From NCBI RefSeq assembly GCF_000768705.1, contig NZ_AVPJ01000004.1, positions 62,001 to 126,000 of the forward strand: a stretch of DNA of 64,000 nt, in the 5' to 3' direction. Made by a program: the position numbers and the translations under genes. The notes beneath the pieces are model-generated. The model saw only the letters and a program-made list of their open reading frames with translations. It searched no databases and was not told where the DNA came from. Positions 51,601-59,346 of this stretch are shown in pieces (position 1 is the stretch's first letter; each line of letters starts with the position of its first letter). This DNA is from Knoellia sinensis KCTC 19936 (GTDB taxonomy: Bacteria > Actinomycetota > Actinomycetes > Actinomycetales > Dermatophilaceae).

Positions 51601-52555
51601 CCGCCGCGACCTCCTGCTCCACGTCGGTGAGCTCGACCGGTGGGAGAAGGCGACGAGGAGTGAACGTGGCAGTCGGGCTGGGCATTCGAGGCGAAGCCTC
51701 GGGGTCGGACGGCATACGCCACCGCCGTCCATCCGGGGCAGTGAAGTGCGCGAACGCGCGGCCGCCCAGTCGCAGGCGGCACGTCCTGTCGTGGCAGCCG
51801 CGGACCAGCCGGTCCAACTCACCCTCGACCTCGGCGACAGGCCCGAACTCACTCCTGGCACCGGCCTGCCCGAGATGACCGGCACCGAGCGGGTTCGGGC
51901 CGAACTCGACGTCCTCGGCCTCGACGCGTCGGCGCACGTCGTCGAGTTCTATGGTCCGATGCTCGACGCGCTGGGAGTGGTCCGCAGCCGCGATCTGCTC
52001 AAGGCGCGCAGCCGCAGTGAAGTGTGGGTCGCGGGAGTCAAGGTCGCGACCCAGACCCCGCCGATCCGTTCGGGTCGCCGGGTCGTCTTCCTCACCCTCG
52101 ACGACTCGACCGGTCCCGTTGACGCAACCTTCTTCGAGGACGTCCAGGGCCCGTATGCCGCCACGGTCTTCCACTCCTGGCTCCTGTTGGTCCGTGGTGT
52201 CGTTCGTCGTACCGGCCCTCGGGGCATCTCGGTTCGCGCGACGGGGGCGTGGGAGCTCGCTGGCCTCTGGGATGCGTGGCGGGACGGCGGACACGCGGCA
52301 GTGGTGCGGGCGCTGGAAGCGGCCGATGCCGAGGCTGTTGCCCGGGCCGAGGCAGGGGAGCGGGAAGCAGATGCGCAGGGAAGGCGCCGGGTGCTCGTCC
52401 ATGCGTCGGGGTTCAAGCAGTCGCCCTATGCCGACATCAAACCTGCGGGTGCGCCGGCGAACGACGGACACCTCGTCGCGTCGATCGCCGTGCCGGACCA
52501 CGGCACGCCCTCGCGCAAGCTGTGGCACTCCAGTCCCGGTAGTTCCGGTCACTGA
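48674..52555 (+). CDS. dnaE2: Error-prone DNA polymerase III alpha subunit (DnaE2/ImuC)
   Basis: 1293 aa from ATG 48674. The PHP domain lies at the N-terminus (VHLHVASGFSMRFG). The palm acidic residues are in LPDIDIDVESARR near residue 475. An HhH and an OB domain follow, and a C-terminal SPYADIKPAG .. KLWHSSPGSSGH is the usual DnaE2 end. It performs damage-induced mutagenic synthesis. It is longer than most DnaE2 (about 1050-1200 aa), in part from an in-frame palindromic insert at residues about 154-175. It is the third gene of the LexA-controlled cassette. Confidence 0.93.
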   Translation: MISKNDFVHLHVASGFSMRFGASTPQDLVERAAAHGQPALALTDRDGLYGAVRFATACGQAGIDTILGVDLAVGEEAVPGRRTPTVRTPVRGGAVVDPRLPRVTVLARGAGAGVGRGLGWAALCRLVTDTHLRGERGAPVTLPDLIAHWSRPHPDFVPHWDGERQRAVPMGHKVEEVEGPSRLRVLLGPDSDVGRALLARRPTEARARLERWRALLPPDALAVEIVGNGGPEGTPGSRVHARHLLGLADEARVPAVLTAAVRHADRDGVRTVDVLDAARRLVVLDSRHLDRVTDAGHLASSEEMWLRALAITGDNGRAAQLIGATLALADECIQDARSDLGIGAVHLPEPSILGIEAGVDPQQVLTERCRTAISGRFPALGDAGRHTVLSRLDDELRVIADLGYPTYFLTVAEVTDLIKARGVRVAARGSGAGSLVNYLLGISGVDPIRHDLLMERFCSPLRAELPDIDIDVESARRTEIYEAILDRFGGERVTCVSMMDTYKVRHAIRDVGAALGMPPVEIDEIAKAFPHIRAKDARSAIADLPELRSRGLDAPRLDTFFELVERLDGLPRHIALHPCGVVLSNAGLLDRTPVEASWLGFPMSHFDKDDVETLGLLKLDVLGIRMQSAMAHAVAEVKRVDGVDVDLDDEAQVPLDDEATFRLIRTSHTLGCFQIESPGQRELIGKFGPERFGDLIIDISLFRPGPVKSDMITPFLESRHGWSKRRLLHPTLESALAETEGVVVFHEQVLRIVAETTGVTLAQADEVRRTMGTPKGQDDIEAWWRPAARARGYTADDRDRIWEVLKSFASFGFCKAHAAAFALPTYHSAWLKTHHPAAFLAGVLTHDPGMYPKRLILDDARSLGIAVLGLDVNGSGDAYRIERLESGGRDFTPIHPDLPDASDYGIRLSLTDVKGISGSEVASIVAGQPFSSLGDFWSRATVSRPVVERLVLAGAFDSMHGIGVSGSGLGRRGRITRRDLLLHVGELDRWEKATRSERGSRAGHSRRSLGVGRHTPPPSIRGSEVRERAAAQSQAARPVVAAADQPVQLTLDLGDRPELTPGTGLPEMTGTERVRAELDVLGLDASAHVVEFYGPMLDALGVVRSRDLLKARSRSEVWVAGVKVATQTPPIRSGRRVVFLTLDDSTGPVDATFFEDVQGPYAATVFHSWLLLVRGVVRRTGPRGISVRATGAWELAGLWDAWRDGGHAAVVRALEAADAEAVARAEAGEREADAQGRRRVLVHASGFKQSPYADIKPAGAPANDGHLVASIAVPDHGTPSRKLWHSSPGSSGH
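49135..49196. repeat. 22-bp perfect palindrome inside the dnaE2 coding sequence
   Basis: 49135-49156 pairs perfectly with 49175-49196, with an 18-nt loop that starts with a small GGCGAGCGCC hairpin. It is translated in frame as part of DnaE2 (PDFVPHWDGERQRAVPMGHK region, residues about 154-175). Its outer end (CCCCGACTT) is like that of the 48581-48655 element. Confidence 0.85.
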
Positions 52556-52608
52556 TGGCGGAGATGCAGTTGGTCAGGAATCGAGAAGCGAGCGTCTCGA
52601 CGCGGTCC

Positions 52609-52614
52609 TACGGT
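52609..52614 (+). promoter_or_regulatory. -10 box of a leaderless promoter (DUF1801 gene)
   Basis: TACGGT, 7 nt, ATG 52622. Confidence 0.5.
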
Positions 52615-52621
52615 GAAACAC

Positions 52622-53122
52622 ATGACAACGAAGAAGACCGCAGCCAAGAAGGCCACAGCCACAAAGACCACAGCCACAAAGAGCACGGAGTCCAGCACCA
52701 AGAGCGGCTTCAACGCCGAAGAGCGCGCCGCGATGAAGGAGCGTGCCAAGGAACTCCGGGCGGAGGCCAAGGGCGCCAAGGATCGCGCGAAGGGCGAGGC
52801 GGACCTCCAGTCCAAGATCGCCGAGATGCCCGAGGACGACCGCGCCCTCGCCACGGCGATCCACCGGATCGTCACCGAGACGGCGCCCGATCTCATGCCC
52901 AAGACCTGGTACGGCATGCCCGCCTACGCCGATGCGAACGGGAAGGTCATCTGCTTCTTCAAGGCCGCCTCCAAGTTCGGTGTCCGCTACGGCGAGCTCG
53001 GGTTCAACGAGGACGCTGCTCTCGACGACGGCACGATGTGGCCGACCGCCTACGCCATCACCGAACTCACCCCTGCGCACGAGAATCTCATCGCGACACT
53101 CGTGGCGAAGGCGGTCGGCTGA
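52622..53122 (+). CDS. DUF1801 (YdhG/Fra-like) protein with Lys/Thr-rich tail
   Basis: 166 aa from ATG 52622. Residues 1-30 are a low-complexity Lys/Thr/Ala tail (TTKKTAAKKATATKTTATKS), like DNA-binding histone-H1-type tails. A helical linker follows to about 70. The DUF1801 fold covers 70-166: LATAIHRIVTETAPDLMPKT, WYGMPAYADANGKVICFFK. DUF1801 proteins include the putative iron chaperone Fra of Bacillus, but the function here is not known. The KATAT tail suggests nucleic-acid contact. Confidence 0.8.
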   Translation: MTTKKTAAKKATATKTTATKSTESSTKSGFNAEERAAMKERAKELRAEAKGAKDRAKGEADLQSKIAEMPEDDRALATAIHRIVTETAPDLMPKTWYGMPAYADANGKVICFFKAASKFGVRYGELGFNEDAALDDGTMWPTAYAITELTPAHENLIATLVAKAVG

Positions 53123-53144
53123 GGCCACTGTCGTGCATGCCAAC

Positions 53145-53150
53145 TAGGCT
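53145..53150 (+). promoter_or_regulatory. Putative -10 box for the methyltransferase-dinB pair
   Basis: TAGGCT in CAACTAGGCTGG. It would give a leader of about 90 nt before GTG 53247. No SOS box is seen. Confidence 0.4.
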
Positions 53151-53246
53151 GGCTGGGCGCCGCGGAACTGTCCGTCGCGGCGTCCTGACCGCACACGACA
53201 CGGCCTCACCGACAGACGGCCTCATTGAACAGAAGGTGGTGGACTC

Positions 53247-54023
53247 GTGACCGAGGACGCGACGATTGCCCGACGCACCGGGGTCTCATCTTCTCCGCGC
53301 ACAGCAGCCATGTGGGCTGCCGTCGACGAGGTCGTCCGAGCGCGCAGCGCCGAGCTCGCGCGGCCGCTGCGCGTCATCGACCTGGGCGGTGGCACAGGTG
53401 GCCTCGCCGTCCCCCTCGCCGTCGCGGGACACGACGTCACCGTGGTCGACCCCAGCCCGGACGCACTGGCCTCCTTGCGCCGCCGGGCGGCCGAGGCACA
53501 GGCGTCGTCGCGCGTCAGCGCTGTCCAGGGTGACGCCGAGACGCTCGCGTCACTCATCGGCCGCGACCGCCCCGACCTCGTCCTCTGCCACGGCACGCTC
53601 GAATACGTCGATGACGCCGAGGCGACCCTGGCGCACATCGCGGGAGTCCTCTCGTCCGGCGGCATTCTCAGCCTCGTCGTCCCGCAGCGGTCGGGGGCAG
53701 TGCTCGCACGCGCCCTCGCTGGCCAGTTCGGTCAGGCGCGTGCGGCCCTCGACCGCCCGGACGGGCGTTGGGGTGACGGCGATCCGGTGCCGCGCCGGTT
53801 CGACCGTGCCGGCGTCATCGGCCTCGTCGAGACCGCTGGGCTCGAGCTGACGGCGGCGCACGGCATCCGCATCTTCAGTGACCTCGTCCCATCGGCACTC
53901 GTCGACTCCGACGCCGATCGCGCCGCCCTCCTCGACCTCGAGAAGGCGGTCACCGAGCATCCGGAGTTCGCTGTGCTCGCCGACCTCGGCACCTCGTTGC
54001 ACGTCATCGCCACCCGACCCTGA
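53247..54023 (+). CDS. Class I SAM-dependent methyltransferase
   Basis: 258 aa from GTG 53247 with AGAAGGTGG upstream. SAM-binding motif I is VIDLGGGTGGLAVPLA (about 44-59), then the acidic residue in VTVVDPSPDAL, and VQGDAETL and LVLCHGTLEYVDDAEATLAH. The substrate is unknown. A similar methyltransferase gene precedes dinB in other actinobacteria. It is 8 nt ahead of dinB. Confidence 0.88.
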   Translation: MTEDATIARRTGVSSSPRTAAMWAAVDEVVRARSAELARPLRVIDLGGGTGGLAVPLAVAGHDVTVVDPSPDALASLRRRAAEAQASSRVSAVQGDAETLASLIGRDRPDLVLCHGTLEYVDDAEATLAHIAGVLSSGGILSLVVPQRSGAVLARALAGQFGQARAALDRPDGRWGDGDPVPRRFDRAGVIGLVETAGLELTAAHGIRIFSDLVPSALVDSDADRAALLDLEKAVTEHPEFAVLADLGTSLHVIATRP

Positions 54024-54031
54024 GAGCGGCC

Positions 54032-55285
54032 ATGAGCCGTCGCCAGTTCAGCCTTCCCCACCGCTCGTCGACCGAACCTCCAGACGACACCGGCTGCACG
54101 ATCCTGCACGTCGACATGGATGCGTTCTATGCCTCGGCGACCCTGCTGTCGCACCCCGAACTTGTCGGCACCCCCGTGATCATCGGTGGCGGCAACCGTG
54201 GTGTCGTCCTGTCGGCGACCTATGAGGCGCGTCGGTTCGGCGTGGCCTCGGCCATGCCGATGACTCGTGCCAGACGGTTGTGCCCCCAGGCCACGGTCCT
54301 GCCGCCGGACCATCGCCTGTATGCCGCGATCTCGTCCGCGGTGATGGCCACCTTCAGGGCCATCACGCCCGAGATCGAGCCACTGTCGCTGGACGAGGCC
54401 TTCCTCGACGTCTCTGGCGCCGTGCGCCGGCTCGGGTCTCCGGCCACCATCGGTGCACAGATCCGAGACACGGTCCACGACGAGCAGGGCATCACCTGCT
54501 CGGTGGGAGTCTCGTCGACCAAGTTCGTCGCCAAGATCGCCTCCGGCCTCGCCAAGCCCGACGGCATGGTCGTGGTGCCCCGCGATGAAGTGATCCCCTT
54601 CGTGCAACAACTGCCGGTCGGGGCGTTGTGGGGCGTGGGAGACAAGACCGAGGAGCAGTTGTTGCGTCTGGGCCTGCGCACCGTGGCCGACATCGCGCAC
54701 ACTCCGCTGCCGACGCTCATCCGTGGGATGGGGGAGGCAGCCGGGAACCATCTCCATGAACTTGCCTGGGGGAGGGACCCTCGGCCCGTCCACCGCGAGC
54801 ATCGTGAGAAGAGCATCGGCGCCGACGAGACGTTCGAGTACGACATCGACGACCCGCGCGAGATTCACCGCCACCTGCTCAAGCTCAGTGACCGCACGGC
54901 GGCCCGTCTGCGTGCCGCCCGGCTGACCGGCCGGACCGTCTCGATCAAGGTGCGCTTCTCGGACTTCACGACCATCACGCGCGCCCGCACGCTTCGCGAG
55001 CCGACGGACACGAGCCGTGACATCTACGAGACCGCGACATCACTCTTCGATGCCCTCGGACTCCAGCGTGCGCGCATCCGGCTCGTCGGGGTGCGGCTCG
55101 AGAAGCTCGTTGCCGTCGAGGCCGCCCCGATCCAGGGAAAGCTCGGCGAGCCCGATCACGGCTGGCGGGACGCAGACCGGGCCGTCGACCGCGCCAGCGC
55201 CCGCTTTGGGGCAGGTTCGGTGCGCCCGGCGAGCCTCATCGACAGGGGCCGACCTTCCCCCCGTGGCGATCGCGACCTATCCTGA
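54032..55285 (+). CDS. dinB: DNA polymerase IV (DinB)
   Basis: 417 aa from ATG 54032. It is a Y-family translesion polymerase. The palm metal ligands are in ILHVDMDAFYASA and LSLDEAFLDVSG. The finger/thumb segments VGVSSTKFVAKIASGLAKPDG (split: VGVSSTKFVAKIASG) and LPVGALWGVGDKTEEQL are typical. The C-terminus lacks a clear QLDLF-type beta-clamp motif at its very end. No LexA box precedes the gene, in contrast to the dnaE2 cassette 6 kb upstream. Confidence 0.94.
   Translation: MSRRQFSLPHRSSTEPPDDTGCTILHVDMDAFYASATLLSHPELVGTPVIIGGGNRGVVLSATYEARRFGVASAMPMTRARRLCPQATVLPPDHRLYAAISSAVMATFRAITPEIEPLSLDEAFLDVSGAVRRLGSPATIGAQIRDTVHDEQGITCSVGVSSTKFVAKIASGLAKPDGMVVVPRDEVIPFVQQLPVGALWGVGDKTEEQLLRLGLRTVADIAHTPLPTLIRGMGEAAGNHLHELAWGRDPRPVHREHREKSIGADETFEYDIDDPREIHRHLLKLSDRTAARLRAARLTGRTVSIKVRFSDFTTITRARTLREPTDTSRDIYETATSLFDALGLQRARIRLVGVRLEKLVAVEAAPIQGKLGEPDHGWRDADRAVDRASARFGAGSVRPASLIDRGRPSPRGDRDLS
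55278..55283 (+). promoter_or_regulatory. Putative -10 box for the DUF3040 gene
   Basis: TATCCTGAGG in the context GCGACCTATCCTGAGG, nearly identical to the erpA box at 5613. The box overlaps the dinB stop and gives a leader of about 100 nt. Confidence 0.5.
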
Positions 55286-55392
55286 GGTGACCAGCACCGA
55301 GGCTGGTGTAGCAACGAAACCGCAGCGCCAGACGTTGTCCTTGGTGGAAGATCATCAGGAGAACCCCATGCGCCGCACACCGGGAGGACGCC

Positions 55393-55797
55393 GTGCCGCT
55401 GTCTGAGCACGAGCAGAGAATGCTCGAGCAGTTGGAGCAGGCTCTCGCCGCCGAAGACCCCAAGTTCGCCTCGAGCATGGAGGGTTCGCGACGTGGGGGT
55501 CCCACGCGCCTCCGGTGGATCGTCGGTGTCGTCGGCGTGCTGGTCGGCCTCGGTCTCGTCCTCGTGGGCATCCAGACGACCCTCTGGGTCGGTGTCGGGG
55601 GCTTTGCGGTCATGGTCGCTGCGGTCGCCTACGCGCTCACTCCGCCCCGGCGTGGTGGAGGCGGCAAGCTGGCGGTCGTGCGCGATGACGGCACCAAGGG
55701 CCCCACGGCATCGGGCCGCAAGCAAAAGAGCGGGCCGGGCTTCATGGGCAAACTCGACGACCGCTGGGACAAGCGCGGGCGCGACGGCTGGAACTGA
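55393..55797 (+). CDS. DUF3040-domain membrane protein
   Basis: 134 aa from GTG 55393 with CGGGAGG upstream. The N-terminal MPLSEHEQRMLEQLEQALAAE is the DUF3040 signature, followed by two membrane helices (about 40-58 and 62-80) and a basic C-terminus. In actinobacteria it normally lies just upstream of mraZ and the dcw cluster (Rv2169c in M. tuberculosis); here no mraZ follows. Function unknown. A 12-codon reading (55368-55406) overlaps its start. Confidence 0.9.
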   Translation: MPLSEHEQRMLEQLEQALAAEDPKFASSMEGSRRGGPTRLRWIVGVVGVLVGLGLVLVGIQTTLWVGVGGFAVMVAAVAYALTPPRRGGGGKLAVVRDDGTKGPTASGRKQKSGPGFMGKLDDRWDKRGRDGWN

Positions 55798-56009
55798 CCC
55801 GCTGCCCGGATCGCCCCTCGCGTCGTGCCTGACGCGCTAGCCGCCCCTACGGCTGCGCGCGCGTCCGTCCTGAGTTCTTGTCACTACGCGCTCCCTGCGC
55901 GCGGAGTCCTACGCGTCGGACGCGCGTCCCGCACGACGCCACGGGTCGACCCGTGCCGGAGTCCTGCGGCTGTGTCACTTCATCGGCGGGCGCGAGACGT
56001 CGGGCTCTC

Positions 56010-56504
56010 CTAGGTGGCAATGACGCCGATGACCCAGGTCGCCGCGATGAGCAGGCCCGCGCAGAGTTCGATGCCCATGCTCATGGCGATCGCCTTGAGG
56101 GCGTGCTTCGTCCGTGCCCAGGCCTGAGCGCGATCGCGGCTGCGGCTCTGCTCGACGAGGAAGATCCCGAGCACGAATCCCACGAAGAAGCCGACGATCG
56201 GGATGACGAACATGCCCACGATGCCCAGTAGCACCGCCAGCAGCAGAGTCGAGGTCTTCACGCCCTGTTGGCGCAGACGCTTGCCCGGCACGAGGAACTG
56301 GGTGGCGACGCCCACGATGTAGATCGCGAGACAGATCCCGAAAACGGTCCACGCAGTGCTGCCGCCAGTTTCGTAGGCCCAGAGAAGGACGCCCAGAACG
56401 GCCACGAGAAGACCCGGGATGACCGGAACGACGATGCCGACGATTCCCACAATGATGAGAATCGCCGGCACCCAGGTCGTGGTGCTCTCCGGCAGGAGGT
56501 TCAC
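56010..56504 (-). CDS. DUF456-domain membrane protein
   Basis: 164 aa from GTG 56504. It contains four hydrophobic segments, the first being WVPAILIIVGIVGIVVPVIP, and glycine-zipper-like GIVGMFVIPIVGFFVGFVLG, as usual in DUF456. Function unknown. It follows the DUF7455 gene by 10 nt on the minus strand. A GACACT box lies 6 nt before the GTG, so an own leaderless start is also possible. Confidence 0.85.
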   Translation of the reverse strand: MNLLPESTTTWVPAILIIVGIVGIVVPVIPGLLVAVLGVLLWAYETGGSTAWTVFGICLAIYIVGVATQFLVPGKRLRQQGVKTSTLLLAVLLGIVGMFVIPIVGFFVGFVLGIFLVEQSRSRDRAQAWARTKHALKAIAMSMGIELCAGLLIAATWVIGVIAT

Positions 56505-56514
56505 CTGTGCAGTG

Positions 56515-56733
56515 TCAGACGTCGATGTCCGCGACGGTGGGCGGCTCCGTCAGACGGTCGCTCTCGTCCACGATCTCCGCGTGGTCGCGGAGCTTCGGAA
56601 GGTGCTCGCGCCCGTGGTGAGCGCAGAAGAGCAACTCACCGCCGACGTGGAGCGTGGCGCGGACATAGGCCTGGGCACCGCAACGGTCGCAGCGGTCCGC
56701 GGCGGTCAGGGTGGGTGCCAGTGCGGTGGTCAC
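56515..56733 (-). CDS. DUF7455 small zinc-ribbon-like protein
   Basis: 72 aa from GTG 56733 with GAGGAGG 5 nt upstream. The core is DRCDRCGAQAYVRA with one CxxC and then LLFCAHHGREH (Cys, His-His), giving a likely zinc site. In other actinobacteria it neighbours parE or sigA genes, as here it is divergent from parE. Function unknown. Confidence 0.85.
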   Translation of the reverse strand: MTTALAPTLTAADRCDRCGAQAYVRATLHVGGELLFCAHHGREHLPKLRDHAEIVDESDRLTEPPTVADIDV

Positions 56734-56925
56734 ATCGGCCTCCTCGGCTGATCTCGTCAGTTGGCCCACGCGGATGCGTGGGCGTCAAGCGTTGCAACAG
56801 TCAAACACGCCAACCTCTTCCCCGGTGGGAGGTGACCGTCGTTGTGACCGATCCGATGCCGACTGTGACAATCATTGCCCACGGCACCGACAGCGCGCCT
56901 CGGCGGGGTCGTCGGTGGGCAGGGC

Positions 56926-56931
56926 TAGCCT
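56926..56931 (+). promoter_or_regulatory. Putative -10 box for parE
   Basis: TAGCCT in GGGCTAGCCTGTGG, giving a leader of about 95 nt to ATG 57032. The 298-nt divergent region 56734-57031 otherwise shows a CCCACGC/GCGTGGG hairpin (56765-56782) and one GGCATAC motif (56959). Confidence 0.45.
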
Positions 56932-57031
56932 GTGGCCGAACGCGCGAGGTGAGTGGACGGCATACGAGTTCCGCCCCGGAACCCCATGGCACAGTCCGCA
57001 CCGGCGCACCGCCGCACGACCGAAGGAACGC

Positions 57032-59179
57032 ATGAGCCCCACGTCCCCGGCCAAGAAGGCCGCGACGAGCAAGTCCTCGTCCGACTACAGCGCGCATCAC
57101 CTCCAGGTCCTCGAGGGCCTCGAGGCCGTGCGCAAGCGGCCGGGCATGTACATCGGGTCGACCGACAGTCGCGGTCTCATGCACTGCCTCTGGGAGATCA
57201 TCGACAACGCCGTCGACGAGGCTCTTGGTGGACACGGTGACCGGATCGACGTGATCCTCCACCAGGACGGATCGGTCGAGGTGCGTGACCAGGCGCGCGG
57301 CATCCCGGTGGACATCGAGCCGCGGACCGGGCTCACGGGCGTCGAGGTGGTGTTCACCAAGCTGCACGCCGGAGGCAAGTTCGGAGGTGGCTCCTACACG
57401 GCGTCCGGTGGTCTGCACGGCGTCGGTGCGTCCGTCGTCAACGCCCTCTCGGCGCGTCTCGACGTCGAGGTCGACCGGGGAGGCAAGACCTACGCGATGA
57501 GCTTCCGGCGCGGGGAGCCCGGATACTTCCCGGATGTCGCGACCCACGACAAGAGCCCCGACCACGAGTTCACGCCCTACGAGCGCAGCAGTGAGCTCGC
57601 TGTCGTCGGCAAGGCGAAGCGCGGCGCCACGGGCACCCGGATCCGCTACTGGGCGGACCCGCAGATCTTCCTCAAGGACGCCGCGTTCGACTACGAGCAA
57701 CTGGTCGCCCGTGCGCGCCAGACCTCGTTCCTCGTCCCCGGGCTCACCCTGGTCATCCGGGACGAGCGGCGGCTCCCCGGCACCGCAGGCGAGGGCGGCC
57801 CACATGAAGAGGTTTTCGTCCACGACGGCGGGATCAGCGAGTTCGCCGAGTTCCTCGCGCCCGACCCCTCTGTCACTGACGTGTGGAGGCTTCAGGGCAG
57901 CGGCCACTTCACCGAGACCGTCCCGGTGCTCGACTCCAAGGGTCACATGACACCGCAGGATGTCGAGCGTGAGTGTGAGGTCGACATCGCTGTCCGCTGG
58001 GGCACGGGCTACGACGCCAAGGTCAGTTCCTTCGTCAACATCATCGCGACGCCGAAGGGCGGCACCCACCTCGCGGGATTCGAGCAGGCGTTGCTCAAGG
58101 TCTTCCGCAAGCAGCTCGAGGTGAACTCCCGCCGGCTCAAGGTCGGCAACGACAAGGTGGACAAGGACGACATCCTCGCCGGGCTCACGGCTGTCGTCAC
58201 CGTCCGCCTGGCCGAGCCGCAGTTCGAGGGGCAGACGAAGGAGGTGCTCGGCACCAATGCCGTGCGCGCCATCGTGGGGCGGGTCGTCGAGAAGGAGCTC
58301 ACGACCCGGCTGACCTCGACCAAGCGTGGCGAGAAGCAGCAAGCCGCGAGTCTGCTCGAGAAGGTCACCGCCGAGATGAAGTCGCGCATCAGCGCGCGAC
58401 TGCACAAGGAGACCCAGCGCAAGAAGAACGCGCTCGAGACGTCGTCCCTGCCGGCCAAGCTCGCCGACTGCCGAAGCAATGACATCGAGCGCACCGAACT
58501 GTTCATCGTCGAGGGGGACAGCGCGCTCGGCACTGCCAAGTTGGCGCGCGACTCCGACGTGCAGGCGTTGCTCCCGATCCGGGGCAAGATCCTCAACGTT
58601 CAGAAGGCGTCGCTGACGGACATGCTCGGCAACGCCGAATGCGCCGCGATCATCCAGGTCATCGGGGCGGGCTCGGGCCGCACCTTCGACGTGGACGCCG
58701 CACGCTACGGCAAGGTCATCATCATGACCGACGCCGATGTCGACGGCGCCCACATCCGCACGCTGTTGCTCACGCTCTTCTTCCGCTACATGCGTCCACT
58801 CGTCGAGGCGGGCAAGGTCTATGCCGCAGTGCCGCCGCTGCACCGGATCGAGGTCGCTGGGGCCGGGGCTCGCAAGGGCGAGCTCCTCTACACGTACTCC
58901 GAGGGCGAGATGCGCAAGACGGTGGCATCGCTCACCAAGCGGGGCCGCACCATCAAGCAGCCGATGCAGCGCTACAAAGGCCTGGGAGAGATGGACGCGG
59001 ACCAGCTCGCAGAGACGACCATGGATCCCCGCCACCGGACGTTGCGCAAGGTGACGATGGCGGACGCCGAGCAGGCCGAGCGCATCTTCGAGCTGCTCAT
59101 GGGCAACGAAGTGGCCCCCCGCCGCGACTTCATCGTGCGCGGGTCCGCCCAGCTCGACCGCGAGCGCATCGACGCCTGA
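57032..59179 (+). CDS. parE: DNA topoisomerase IV / second gyrase subunit B (ParE-like)
   Basis: 715 aa from ATG 57032 with GAAGGA upstream. The GHKL ATPase has WEIIDNAVDEALGGHGD (Asn/Glu), RGIPVDI and GGLHGVGASVVNAL. The Toprim domain has IVEGDSALGTAKLARD (EGDSA) and MTDADVDGAHIRTLLLT (DxD). It decatenates or supercoils DNA with a ParC/GyrA-type partner that is not in the window. I call it ParE because it lies outside the dnaA-recF-gyrB cluster; many actinobacteria have such a second subunit. Confidence 0.9.
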   Translation: MSPTSPAKKAATSKSSSDYSAHHLQVLEGLEAVRKRPGMYIGSTDSRGLMHCLWEIIDNAVDEALGGHGDRIDVILHQDGSVEVRDQARGIPVDIEPRTGLTGVEVVFTKLHAGGKFGGGSYTASGGLHGVGASVVNALSARLDVEVDRGGKTYAMSFRRGEPGYFPDVATHDKSPDHEFTPYERSSELAVVGKAKRGATGTRIRYWADPQIFLKDAAFDYEQLVARARQTSFLVPGLTLVIRDERRLPGTAGEGGPHEEVFVHDGGISEFAEFLAPDPSVTDVWRLQGSGHFTETVPVLDSKGHMTPQDVERECEVDIAVRWGTGYDAKVSSFVNIIATPKGGTHLAGFEQALLKVFRKQLEVNSRRLKVGNDKVDKDDILAGLTAVVTVRLAEPQFEGQTKEVLGTNAVRAIVGRVVEKELTTRLTSTKRGEKQQAASLLEKVTAEMKSRISARLHKETQRKKNALETSSLPAKLADCRSNDIERTELFIVEGDSALGTAKLARDSDVQALLPIRGKILNVQKASLTDMLGNAECAAIIQVIGAGSGRTFDVDAARYGKVIIMTDADVDGAHIRTLLLTLFFRYMRPLVEAGKVYAAVPPLHRIEVAGAGARKGELLYTYSEGEMRKTVASLTKRGRTIKQPMQRYKGLGEMDADQLAETTMDPRHRTLRKVTMADAEQAERIFELLMGNEVAPRRDFIVRGSAQLDRERIDA

Positions 59180-59346
59180 CCCTCATCGGGTTCGGGTGCG
59201 GACCAGCGTCAGCGCGAGCTGAACCCGTGCACTTCGGCGACTGCACGGCATACGGGTGCGTTTGTCGTTGCCCTGACGCGTGATCTGGGCCACAGTGGGC
59301 CGGAGAGGCGTCGGCACTCCGGCGCGCCGACCAGGAGGGTTTCCAG

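Noticed and set aside
48275-52552. A 1425-codon open frame on the minus strand opposite dnaE2
   Set aside because: It is a GC-rich shadow of dnaE2: the protein is Arg/Asp/Val-rich low-complexity sequence without a domain, and the plus strand has the full DnaE2 motifs.
53123-54031. A LexA box in front of the methyltransferase-dinB pair
   Set aside because: No CGAAC-N4-GTTCG-like sequence is visible in 53123-53246 or just before dinB.
56801-59035. A 744-codon minus-strand frame over parE
   Set aside because: Antisense shadow; parE motifs on the plus strand are complete.
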